Assembly: GCF_936933875.1 (NCBI RefSeq)
Contig: NZ_CAKZIK010000068.1
Coordinates: 8,615 to 72,614 of the forward strand
DNA length: 64,000 bases
Source of the DNA: an uncultured Chryseobacterium sp.
GTDB lineage: Bacteria > Bacteroidota > Bacteroidia > Flavobacteriales > Weeksellaceae
Reading direction: 5' to 3'
A program made the translations under genes and the position numbers. Positions 1-7,361 of this stretch are shown one piece after another (the stretch's first letter is position 1; every line of letters starts with the position of its first letter). Below the pieces are notes generated by a model. It was not told where the DNA came from, made no database searches, and worked only from the letters and a program-made list of their open reading frames with translations.

Positions 1-110
1 CTTTCTTATTTTCTTAATCTTAGGAATGACGGTCTGATTCTTCTGATTCAAATCTAAGTTTTATGCTTTTTTTAAGGGTTTAAAAGCGTCTGTTCTCGGA
101 AAATATTCCG

Positions 111-118
111 TAAATTTG
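111..118 (+). promoter_or_regulatory. Putative -7 box of the eno promoter
   Basis: The octamer TAAATTTG matches the Bacteroidota -7 consensus TAnnTTTG. It lies 36 bases before the enolase ATG, in an AT-rich leader. I see no clear TTTG -33 element at the expected spacing, so only the -7 half is supported. Confidence 0.55.
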
Positions 119-154
119 TATGTCTAAATATTAAAAAATTAAACAAAAAATACA

Positions 155-1447
155 ATGAGTTACATTTCTTACATTGAAGCAAGACAGATTTTGGATTCAA
201 GAGGTAATCCTACTGTAGAAGTTGACGTATTTACCGAAAGTGGTGCAATGGGACGCGCTGCTGTTCCTTCGGGAGCATCAACAGGAGAACATGAGGCGGT
301 TGAACTTCGCGATGGAGGTTCAGAATTTATGGGGAAAGGTGTTCTTAAAGCAGTTGAAAATGTTAAGGATGTAATCGCTCCGGAATTGGTTGGTCTTCCA
401 GTTTTCGACCAAAACTTCATCGATCAAATTATGATTGATTTGGACGGGACTAAAAATAAAGGAAATCTTGGCGCAAACGCCATTCTTGGAGTTTCACTTG
501 CTGCTGCAAAAGCCGCTGCAACGGAATTGAGAATGCCGCTTTACAAATATGTGGGTGGTGTAAATGCAAATACACTTCCTGTTCCAATGATGAACGTGAT
601 CAACGGTGGTTCTCACTCAGATGCGCCAATTGCGTTTCAGGAATTTATGGTAATGCCGGTAAAAGCAGATTCTTTCTCTCATGCATTGAGAAAAGGAACT
701 GAAATTTTCCACAACCTTAAGAAAATTCTTCACGACAGAGGTCTTTCTACTGCAGTAGGTGATGAAGGAGGTTTTGCGCCAACTTTCACAGGAACTGAAG
801 ATGCTTTGGATACTTTGCTTCAGGCAATTGAAAAAGCAGGTTACAAACCTGGTGACGATATTATGCTGGCTTTAGACTGTGCTGCTTCAGAATTTTACAA
901 AGACGGAATCTACGATTATACGAAATTCCAAACTGCTGATGCACCGAAATTCTCAAGTTCAGAACAGGTTTCTTACTTGGCAGAACTGGCTAACAAATAT
1001 CCAATTATCTCTATTGAAGACGGTATGCAGGAAAACGATTGGGAAGGTTGGAAAATGTTGACAGACAAAATTGGCGACAGAGTTCAGTTGGTGGGTGATG
1101 ACCTTTTCGTAACCAATGTTGAAAGACTTTCAAGAGGTATTAACCAAGGAATCGGAAACTCAATCTTGGTAAAAGTAAACCAAATCGGTTCTCTTACTGA
1201 AACTTTGAACGCTGTTCAAATGGCTCAACACAACAAATACACAGCAGTAATGTCTCACCGTTCTGGTGAAACTGAAGATTCAACCATTGCAGATTTGGCG
1301 GTGGCAACCAACTGTGGACAAATCAAAACAGGTTCAGCTTCCCGTTCGGACAGGATGGCGAAATACAACCAGTTGTTGAGAATTGAAGAAGCTTTGGGAG
1401 AAAACGCAATTTTCCCGGGTCTTGATGCATTTAAAGTAAAAAGATAA
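155..1447 (+). CDS. eno: Enolase (phosphopyruvate hydratase)
   Basis: Cytoplasmic glycolytic enzyme converting 2-phosphoglycerate to phosphoenolpyruvate. Its 430 residues are the full family length. Visible hallmarks are the SGASTGEHEA loop at 39-48, GDEGGFAP at 202-209 with the catalytic glutamate, magnesium ligands at about D241, E288 and D315, catalytic K340 in LVKVNQIG, and SHRSGETED from 367. The ATG follows an A-rich leader 36 bases after a TAAATTTG box. Citrate synthase follows after 82 bases on the same strand with no terminator between them, so the two may be co-transcribed. Nothing is unusual in the sequence. Confidence 0.98.
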   Translation: MSYISYIEARQILDSRGNPTVEVDVFTESGAMGRAAVPSGASTGEHEAVELRDGGSEFMGKGVLKAVENVKDVIAPELVGLPVFDQNFIDQIMIDLDGTKNKGNLGANAILGVSLAAAKAAATELRMPLYKYVGGVNANTLPVPMMNVINGGSHSDAPIAFQEFMVMPVKADSFSHALRKGTEIFHNLKKILHDRGLSTAVGDEGGFAPTFTGTEDALDTLLQAIEKAGYKPGDDIMLALDCAASEFYKDGIYDYTKFQTADAPKFSSSEQVSYLAELANKYPIISIEDGMQENDWEGWKMLTDKIGDRVQLVGDDLFVTNVERLSRGINQGIGNSILVKVNQIGSLTETLNAVQMAQHNKYTAVMSHRSGETEDSTIADLAVATNCGQIKTGSASRSDRMAKYNQLLRIEEALGENAIFPGLDAFKVKR

Positions 1448-1529
1448 TAGACAGGATAAATTGACAAGGGTGCAATTCGTTTGTGGCTCTCTATCAAAAT
1501 TCATACATTAGTAAAAAATAATTTTTAAG

Positions 1530-2816
1530 ATGTCAGATAATAAAGTTGTATTGAACTATGACGGTAATTCTTACGAATATCCGATTGTAGATAGCACCAT
1601 TGGTGACAGAGGAATAGACATTTCCAAACTAAGAGACCAAACCGGCCTTATTACTTTAGACCTGGGTTACAAAAATACCGGAGCGACGTTAAGTGATATC
1701 ACTTACCTTGATGGCGACAAAGGTGAATTGTACTACCGTGGTTATCCTATTGAGCAAATTGCAGAGCAGTCGAACTTTACAGAGGTAATGTATCTTTTGC
1801 TGAATGGCGAACTTCCGAATAAAGATCAGTTTTCTCAGTTTGAAGCCAACATCAAGAAATACAATTTCGTGGCAGAGGAAATGAAGAAAATTATCGATGT
1901 TTTCCCTCGTTCTGCGCATCCTATGGGAGTTTTGTCCTCCCTTACTTCTGCTCTTACAGCATTCAACCCGAAAGCGGTAGATGTAAGCTCTAAAGAAGAT
2001 TTGGATCATGCTGCAGAATTATTAATTGCGAAGTTCTCTCACCTTTGTGCATGGACGTACAGAAAAACGCAGGGACTTCCAATGAACCACGGAGATAATA
2101 AACTAAACTATGTTGAAAACTTCTACAAAATGGCATTCCGTCTTCCAAACGAGGAATTTGAAATGAATCCGGTTGTTGTAGATGCTTTGGATAAATTATT
2201 AATTCTTCACGCAGATCACGAGCAAAACTGTTCTACTTCTACAGTAAGAATGGTAGGTTCTGCTCATACAGGTTTGTTTGCTTCTATATCTGCGGGTGTT
2301 TCTGCACTTTGGGGTCCACTTCACGGTGGAGCCAACCAAGCGGTAATCGAAATGCTTGAAATGATTGAAGCAGACGGTGGAGACGTTGCAAAATATGTAG
2401 AAAAAGCAAAAAACAAAGACGATAATTTCCGTTTGATGGGCTTCGGACACAGAGTGTACAAAAACTTCGATCCAAGAGCAAAAATCATCAAAAAAGCAGC
2501 AGACGATATTTTGGATGCACTTGGAATTGATGACAAAGCTTTGGACATCGCAATGCAGCTAGAAAAAGTAGCTTTGGAAGACGATTACTTCGTAGAAAGA
2601 AAACTATATCCAAACGTAGATTTCTACTCCGGAATTATCTACAGAGCGTTAGGAATTCCTACCGAAATGTTTACCGTAATGTTCGCATTAGGAAGACTGC
2701 CGGGATGGATTTCTCAATGGAAAGAAATGCGCTTAAAAGGCGACCCAATTGGAAGACCAAGACAGGTTTACCAGGGCGCACAGAAAAGAGATTACATTAC
2801 CATGGAGAACAGATAA
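1530..2816 (+). CDS. gltA: Citrate synthase
   Basis: Condenses oxaloacetate and acetyl-CoA to citrate, the entry to the TCA cycle, in the cytoplasm. The protein has 428 residues, typical of the hexameric Gram-negative type with an extra N-terminal domain. The active-site histidine regions are recognisable: NCSTSTVRMVGS from about residue 233, WGPLHGGANQAV at about 262-273, and GFGHRVYKNFDPRA at about 304-317. It is preceded by enolase and closed by a strong intrinsic terminator 25 bases after the stop. The ATG at 1530 follows an A/T-rich leader, as expected in this phylum. Confidence 0.98.
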   Translation: MSDNKVVLNYDGNSYEYPIVDSTIGDRGIDISKLRDQTGLITLDLGYKNTGATLSDITYLDGDKGELYYRGYPIEQIAEQSNFTEVMYLLLNGELPNKDQFSQFEANIKKYNFVAEEMKKIIDVFPRSAHPMGVLSSLTSALTAFNPKAVDVSSKEDLDHAAELLIAKFSHLCAWTYRKTQGLPMNHGDNKLNYVENFYKMAFRLPNEEFEMNPVVVDALDKLLILHADHEQNCSTSTVRMVGSAHTGLFASISAGVSALWGPLHGGANQAVIEMLEMIEADGGDVAKYVEKAKNKDDNFRLMGFGHRVYKNFDPRAKIIKKAADDILDALGIDDKALDIAMQLEKVALEDDYFVERKLYPNVDFYSGIIYRALGIPTEMFTVMFALGRLPGWISQWKEMRLKGDPIGRPRQVYQGAQKRDYITMENR

Positions 2817-2841
2817 ATCTTTTTAAAGTTATCAAATATAA

Positions 2842-2868
2842 AATCCCCGAATTTTCGGGGATTTTTTT
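2842..2868 (+). terminator. Intrinsic terminator of gltA
   Basis: A perfect 10-bp stem, AATCCCCGAA paired with TTCGGGGATT, with a two-base loop and a T run. It starts 25 bases after the gltA stop codon. Confidence 0.93.
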
Positions 2869-2896
2869 GGTTTTGTACAGGAAGATAAATTTCAAA

Positions 2897-2926
2897 AAAA
2901 AAATAAAAAAACTCCGCTTAGCGGAG
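2897..2926 (-). terminator. Intrinsic terminator on the minus strand, facing gltA
   Basis: CTCCGC-TAA-GCGGAG hairpin at 2912-2926. On the minus strand it is followed by a long T-rich tract (2911 down to 2896). It would stop transcripts coming leftward from the orphan nuclease gene and lies just outside the left boundary of the putative cassette. Confidence 0.75.
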
Positions 2927-2950
2927 ACCAATGAAATGTGGGTAAACGTC

Positions 2951-3144
2951 TTATAACGGAAAAAGTATTTTTTGCAGTGCGGGCTAATGCAAACCGAAAG
3001 TGGGTACAAACAGCGCGAAGCAAAATGCTTTTTCAGATTTCTAAGTTATGCAAAAAAGAAATACTAAAATCATTTTTGCGGATTTTGTTAACTGATTTCT
3101 CAAAGAATCTATTCAAACCACATTGCACAAATACAATGTTATCT
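2951..3144 (-). repeat. Large imperfect palindrome, attC-like site at the 3' end of the orphan gene
   Basis: This fills most of the gene-free stretch 2817-3159. The outer arms are inverted copies: 2965-2982 reads GTATTTTTTGCAGTGCGG and the complement of 3118-3134 reads GTATTTGTGCAATGTGG. The outermost boxes are ATAAC at 2953-2957 and GTTATCT at 3138-3144. Read on the minus strand, the site starts 15 bases after the stop codon of the gene at 3160-4122 with AGATAAC and ends in CCGTTAT. That is the placement of an integron attC site. The boxes do not match the published RYYYAAC/GTTRRRY consensus exactly, and at about 190 bases the site is long. The interior shows no other gene. Confidence 0.5.
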
Positions 3145-4145
3145 GCAGCCTTTTTAGTTTTATTTATTTTCTTTAATATTTGCCAAAAGATTTGGAACTG
3201 CAAAACTTAAAACAAGGCCAAAAATTGTAATTAGTAATCCTGATATCCACGAGTTTTGATTTTCCATTTCATTTTTTAAAGATTCTATTTCTGTTTTGTT
3301 GATTTCCCTTAAAGATTCATCACTTTTTTCTAATTGAGAAATGTCGTTATTCATATTAAGTAACGAAAGTGTTTTTTCAGGATTATCTGAAATTCCTTTT
3401 TCAATAACTTCTATTCTATTTGTTAAATCTGCTATATCCGAATTTACAGGGTTATTCTTGGACGAACTTACATTTTGATTTGTTTTTTTGTCAATTTGAT
3501 TTATTAATTTTTTCAAATTTTTTATTTCAGTTTTAATCGAATCACAATTGCAAGATGATGAAAAAGTTGAGGAGTTGTTTGTTTTTTTATTCAAATTTAG
3601 TGAGTAAACCACAGTAATTATTCCAACGACAAGACTTAAAATGGAAAGCATTGAGCTTAACCACACTCTTTTTTTTCTTTCTTTTAATTCTCCAATTTTA
3701 TATTTTTGGATTCTTTCTTTTTCAATTTTTTCTTCAGTTTTTTGTTGTGATACAAGGGTTTCATACCTTGGGAATTCATCATCTGGAATTAGTTTTAGGG
3801 CCCCATCTATCAATTCGAAAATTTGAAAATCTTTTCCAAATCCAAAACTTAAAACTAAATAAACAGGTATATCTTCTTGTAAATTTGATAGAAAATCATC
3901 TTGATAATAGTTTATTTCATTAATTAAATCACTTTTTTCCGAAGTTGAAGATTTAAATTCAAATAAACATAAAAAATTGTCATTTTCTGTATCAATAACT
4001 AATAAATCAGGTCTGAATTTTGGGTGAATTTTAGAGGATTTGAATTCAAACAATAGACTATTTTCAGGATATCCTTTTGATAATAAAAATTCTTTAAAAA
4101 TATCTATAAATTGTTTTTCCATAATCGATATAAGGTTGGAGATAA
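2957..4145 (-). mobile_element. Putative integron-like gene cassette carrying the orphan nuclease gene
   Basis: On the minus strand the unit is bounded at both ends by CCGTTAT in direct orientation (on the plus strand, ATAACGG at 2953-2959 and 4142-4148). It contains a 23-base leader, one ORF, 15 bases, then an imperfect palindrome. Its first bases, GTTATCT (4146 down to 4140), are the exact reverse complement of the AGATAAC box that opens the palindrome. This is the rule linking the start of an integron cassette to the inverse core of its own attC. No integrase gene is in the window, so this could be a lone cassette or a different cassette-like element. Confidence 0.5.
3160..4122 (-). CDS. 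Orphan membrane-anchored PD-(D/E)XK-type nuclease-like protein
   Basis: Not a protein I can name. The N-terminal 120 residues look like a PD-(D/E)XK nuclease fold: RPDL with D39, then FEFK with E55 and K57 on the next strand, as in restriction-type R-protein N-terminal domains. A charged linker leads to a first membrane helix (about 154-174), a 115-residue asparagine/lysine-rich coiled-coil segment, a second membrane helix (about 292-312) and a short tail. The likely topology is a cytoplasmic nuclease domain with a periplasmic coiled coil. The DNA is visibly more AT-rich than its neighbours. The ATG lies 23 bases inside the boundary of a cassette-like unit, there is no partner gene, and the gene is antisense to both flanking genes. 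A defence role is inference only. The PD-(D/E)XK reading rests on motif spacing. Confidence 0.75.
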   Translation of the reverse strand: MEKQFIDIFKEFLLSKGYPENSLLFEFKSSKIHPKFRPDLLVIDTENDNFLCLFEFKSSTSEKSDLINEINYYQDDFLSNLQEDIPVYLVLSFGFGKDFQIFELIDGALKLIPDDEFPRYETLVSQQKTEEKIEKERIQKYKIGELKERKKRVWLSSMLSILSLVVGIITVVYSLNLNKKTNNSSTFSSSCNCDSIKTEIKNLKKLINQIDKKTNQNVSSSKNNPVNSDIADLTNRIEVIEKGISDNPEKTLSLLNMNNDISQLEKSDESLREINKTEIESLKNEMENQNSWISGLLITIFGLVLSFAVPNLLANIKENK

Positions 4146-4149
4146 CGGC

Positions 4150-4275
4150 TAAATATACGAATTTCGTTTATACAACTTACATCGGAATTTGCTTTAACTC
4201 AGATGTTTTTTTTTATGTCATTGATTATCAGTGTTTTTATTATATATAATTGTGGATAAACGAAACAATTATGAA
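4150..4275. repeat. Second imperfect palindrome adjoining the cassette boundary
   Basis: TTTCGTTTAT at 4162-4171 is repeated inverted as ATAAACGAAA at 4256-4265. Similarity extends outward on both arms (AATT on one side, ACAA on the other). It may be the remnant of a neighbouring recombination site or an unrelated palindrome. The rest of the gene-free stretch 4123-4541 is AT-rich with no other recognisable feature. Confidence 0.4.
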
Positions 4276-4541
4276 AAATCATATTTTAGTTGAGCGCTTC
4301 CAAAGTGTTCTCATAATTTAGCGATTTGCCAAAAATACAATTGATAGTTACAAATTTATGCAGAAATCTACGGAAGAAAATTAAATCTTCAGCATCTTTA
4401 TCCCCAACGCGAGCAGAAAAAATTGCCAAAATTTCTTAGCATCGAAATTAAACGTATTTTGGATGCAACGGATAAGTCCTTTGGATTTTCTATAATTTTT
4501 CAGATTGAAAAATCCAATTTTCCCTATCCAAAACCTTTGTT

Positions 4542-4549
4542 TATATTTG
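4542..4549 (+). promoter_or_regulatory. -7 box of the arginine deiminase-like gene
   Basis: TATATTTG matches TAnnTTTG exactly and lies 17 bases before the ATG at 4567. This supports the ATG over the upstream in-frame TTG at 4423, which would precede the promoter. No clear -33 element is visible. Confidence 0.6.
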
Positions 4550-4566
4550 CTTCATTCTCCTATTTT

Positions 4567-5481
4567 ATGAAACTGAACATCAAAAACGAAACAGGAAAGC
4601 TGAAATCCGTAGTATTAGGTCAACCCAATTCCATGGGTAAAATCCCAACACTGGAAGAAAGCTACGACGCTAAATCCTACGAAAGCATCCAGAAAAATAT
4701 CTATCCTGCAGAGCACGACATCATCCACGAAATGACGGAATTCGAAAGCGTGCTGCAGAAATATGGAGTCAATGTCTATCGCCCAGAAGTTATCGAGGGC
4801 TACAACCAGGTTTTCGCACGCGACGTGGCTTTCGTTATCGATGATAAAATGATTATTTCCAATGTAATTTCGGACAGAGCCGATGAACAGGACGCTTATC
4901 GCAAAATTTTCGAGAAGGTAAAATGGCGCGACATCATCAATCTTCCGGAAACAGCCCATGTAGAAGGCGGCGACGTGATTGTCTGGAACGATTTCCTGTT
5001 TATCGGAACTTGCTTCAGCGAAGATTACAGAAACTTCAAAACCGCCAGAACCAACGAATATGCTATCGAAATTCTAAAAGAATATTTCCCGAAAAAAAGA
5101 ATCATCGATTTGGAACTCAAGAAAAACGATACCATTCCGTACGAAGGAATTCTTCACCTCGACTGTACTTTTAACCCCGTTGGAACCGACAAATGCATCA
5201 TCTACAAAGACGGTTTTGTGGACGAAAGCGATTACCGACTGTTGCTCGATATTTTCGGCGAAGAAAACTGTTTCCACGTCACCAAAGAAGAGATGTACGA
5301 AATGAACCCGAATATTTTTTCCATTTCCCCGGAAGTGGTGGTTTCCGACAAAGCGTTTATTAGAATGAACAACCACATGCGAAACGAGTGGGGAATGACG
5401 GTGGAAGAAATTCCGTACCGCGAAATTTCGAAAATGGGCGGTTTGCTGCGTTGCTCCACAATGCCTTTGGTAAGGGAATAA
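4567..5481 (+). CDS. Arginine deiminase / dimethylargininase-like hydrolase
   Basis: Member of the guanidino-group-modifying (amidinotransferase-fold) superfamily, 304 residues, cytoplasmic. Visible catalytic features are FARD at 83-86, HVEGGD at 131-136, HLD with H197, and the nucleophile C296 in RCSTMPL near the C-terminus, giving the Cys/His/Glu-Asp set of arginine deiminases and dimethylarginine hydrolases. The substrate (arginine, methylarginine or a related guanidine) cannot be decided from sequence. The ATG at 4567 is chosen because a TATATTTG box lies just upstream. A second superfamily member (CtlX-like) lies 0.8 kb downstream, so the pair may act on arginine and then citrulline. The 3' end runs into an interspersed palindrome. 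Confidence 0.85.
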   Translation: MKLNIKNETGKLKSVVLGQPNSMGKIPTLEESYDAKSYESIQKNIYPAEHDIIHEMTEFESVLQKYGVNVYRPEVIEGYNQVFARDVAFVIDDKMIISNVISDRADEQDAYRKIFEKVKWRDIINLPETAHVEGGDVIVWNDFLFIGTCFSEDYRNFKTARTNEYAIEILKEYFPKKRIIDLELKKNDTIPYEGILHLDCTFNPVGTDKCIIYKDGFVDESDYRLLLDIFGEENCFHVTKEEMYEMNPNIFSISPEVVVSDKAFIRMNNHMRNEWGMTVEEIPYREISKMGGLLRCSTMPLVRE

Positions 5482-5488
5482 TTTTTTA

Positions 5489-5572
5489 GGAGCTTATTCC
5501 CGCTTTCCATTACAATCTTTTTTGTTCGGCATATCCTCTCACAAAAAAGGATTTTCATTACAATCGGGGCTA
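5489..5572 (+). repeat. Interspersed palindromic element, copy 1
   Basis: Intergenic element with conserved edges (CCCGCTTTCC near the left, ATCGGGGCTA at the right) around a 9-bp stem, CTTTTTTGT (5517-5525) with ACAAAAAAG (5541-5549). The same edge words recur at 12729-12823 and 32447-32529 around different hairpins. It fills the gap between two convergent genes and stops one base before the cutC stop codon, so it may also serve as a terminator. Confidence 0.65.
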
Positions 5573-5573
5573 G

Positions 5574-6236
5574 TTACGAGATGCGGCTTTTCAGTTTTTT
5601 TATTTCGTCCTCATTCGCAAACAGCTCATACGACGGAATTGCAGACGAATGAAAAGAAGTTCCGTTGGTATAATTTTTCAGCTCCGAAATATTATTTGAA
5701 CGTACACCGCCGCCAATCAGAATTTCAATTTGGTTGCTGTATTTTTCAACTAAATTTTTCAGTTGCTCTTTTCCTTCCATTGCAGAACTTTTTCCGCCCG
5801 AAGTCAAAACTGATTTAAAACCGATTTCAATAATTTTTTGAATGGCAGCCTCCAAATCCGGTGTTCTGTCAATCGCCCGGTGAAACGTACACGGAATTTC
5901 TCCTGCAAGTTCGACGAGCTCTCTGTTTCTCGCTTCATCAACCGTATTTCCCGAATTCAGAATTCCAAAAACAAAACCATCCGCTCCGGATTTTTTGAAA
6001 TCTATTAGGCTTTGTTTCATCTGTAAAAATTCATCCTCAGAATACAAAAACGAGCCACCTTTCGGACGAAGCATCACAAAAATTGGTTTCATGTACACGG
6101 ATTTCAAATACCGGAATTCTTCGATATTGGGTGTAATTCCACCCAACTGTTGCTCTGCACAAATTTCAATTCGGTCTGCAACAGAACGGAGTGCGGTTTC
6201 GGCGGAAGTAATTTCAAAACAGGCAATTTCTAACAT
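5574..6236 (-). CDS. cutC: Copper homeostasis protein CutC
   Basis: CutC family TIM-barrel protein, 220 residues, cytoplasmic. It starts with the family hallmark MLEIACFE, then DRIEICAEQQLGGITP at about 21-36, VMLRPKGGSFLYSEDE at about 55-70, and FVFGILN, TFHRAID and VLTSGG further on. The family was first linked to copper tolerance in E. coli, but its biochemical activity remains poorly defined. The gene faces the arginine deiminase-like gene and is divergent from the CtlX-like gene 55 bases away. Nothing suggests copper-responsive control here. Confidence 0.9.
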   Translation of the reverse strand: MLEIACFEITSAETALRSVADRIEICAEQQLGGITPNIEEFRYLKSVYMKPIFVMLRPKGGSFLYSEDEFLQMKQSLIDFKKSGADGFVFGILNSGNTVDEARNRELVELAGEIPCTFHRAIDRTPDLEAAIQKIIEIGFKSVLTSGGKSSAMEGKEQLKNLVEKYSNQIEILIGGGVRSNNISELKNYTNGTSFHSSAIPSYELFANEDEIKKLKSRIS

Positions 6237-6291
6237 TTTATTCGTTTTATCCCTTTAAAATTAATTATTTTTACCCAATTAAAGTCACAAA

Positions 6292-7215
6292 ATGCAAACA
6301 ACGGACACCGTTTTAATGATAGAGCCGATTGCTTTCGGTTATAACACTCAAACTGCGGAAAACAATTATTTCCAGGTCAATTCTGAAAATGCTGATACGC
6401 AGGAAAAAGCACTGCATGAATTTAAAAATTTTGCTGAAAAACTGCGTTCCAAAGGAATTAACGTCATTACAGTGAAAGACACTTTGCAACCACATACTCC
6501 GGATTCTATTTTCCCTAACAACTGGGTAAGTTTCGGCGCGGACGGCAAAGTTTTTCTTTATCCTATGTTTGCACCCAATCGTCGTGATGAAAGACGTTCC
6601 GAAATTTTAGAAGAGATTAAAAACCAAGGCTTTGAAATTGCAGAAGTTGATGATATTTCCCATTTCGAAAACGAAGAAAAATACCTGGAAGGAACAGGAA
6701 GTATGATTTTCGACCATGATTTCAAAATTGTTTACGGCTCGGTTTCTTTACGTTTGGATGAGGAACTTTTCAGAAAATTCTGTCATAAAATTGGCTACGA
6801 AGCGGTAGTTTTTCATTCTTTCCAAAACGCAGGAGCGGAAAGGCTTCCAATTTACCACACGAATGTGATGATGTGTGTTGCGGACAAATTTGTTGTGATT
6901 TGTTTGGACTGTATTGATGATGAAATGGAGCGTGAAAAAGTGCAGGAGATGATTAAACATTCTGAAAAAGAGATTATCGAAATTTCGGAGGAACAAATGC
7001 AGCAGTTCGCCGGAAATATGCTTCAGGTAAGAAATTCTGAAGGAAAAACTTTTTTGGTAATGAGCGAAACGGCTTACAAATCCTTAACGCCAGAACAAAT
7101 TTCTGCCATCGAAAAATATTCTGAAATTATTTATTCCGGCTTGAATACGATTGAAACCAACGGAGGAGGAAGCGCTAGATGTATGTTGGCTGAGGTTTTT
7201 TTGCCGAGAAAGTAG
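6292..7215 (+). CDS. ctlX: CtlX-like citrulline utilisation hydrolase (amidinotransferase fold)
   Basis: A 307-residue amidinotransferase-superfamily protein. Recognisable features are IFPNNWVSF near residue 75, EGTGSMIFDH near 135, YHTNVMMC with H189, and the nucleophile C297 in NGGGSARCML. This arrangement fits the family annotated as citrulline utilisation hydrolase CtlX, which includes a Francisella citrulline ureidase. The exact substrate here is inferred from the family. It is distinct from the arginine deiminase-like protein upstream; together they could convert arginine to citrulline and on to ornithine. It converges with the TonB-receptor gene across a hairpin at 7271-7305. Confidence 0.8.
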   Translation: MQTTDTVLMIEPIAFGYNTQTAENNYFQVNSENADTQEKALHEFKNFAEKLRSKGINVITVKDTLQPHTPDSIFPNNWVSFGADGKVFLYPMFAPNRRDERRSEILEEIKNQGFEIAEVDDISHFENEEKYLEGTGSMIFDHDFKIVYGSVSLRLDEELFRKFCHKIGYEAVVFHSFQNAGAERLPIYHTNVMMCVADKFVVICLDCIDDEMEREKVQEMIKHSEKEIIEISEEQMQQFAGNMLQVRNSEGKTFLVMSETAYKSLTPEQISAIEKYSEIIYSGLNTIETNGGGSARCMLAEVFLPRK

Positions 7216-7270
7216 CAAAAGAGCCAAGAATTAGGGGCCAAGAATCAAGACTTGAGAGTGTAAGAATCAA

Positions 7271-7305
7271 AAGAATCCGTCTCAAAGTACATGAGGCGGA
7301 TTCTT
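7271..7305. terminator. Bidirectional terminator-like hairpin between convergent genes
   Basis: AAGAATCCGTCTC (7271-7283) pairs with GAGGCGGATTCTT (7293-7305) with one G-T wobble and a nine-base loop. Flanking T-richness is modest, so the terminator role is inferred from its position between converging genes. Confidence 0.55.
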
Positions 7306-7361
7306 CTTGAAAAATTTAGTTTGAGAAAGACGCTTCAACAAGATCAGCGTGACAATGGTTG

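Noticed and set aside
2951..3144. A structured regulatory RNA in the gap after gltA
   Set aside because: The pairing lies between the outer arms only, and its borders coincide with cassette-core words and the neighbouring ORF, which fits a recombination site better.
4423..4566. N-terminal extension of the arginine deiminase-like protein
   Set aside because: The TTG at 4423 would lie before a good TATATTTG promoter box, and the 48 added residues do not resemble the family.
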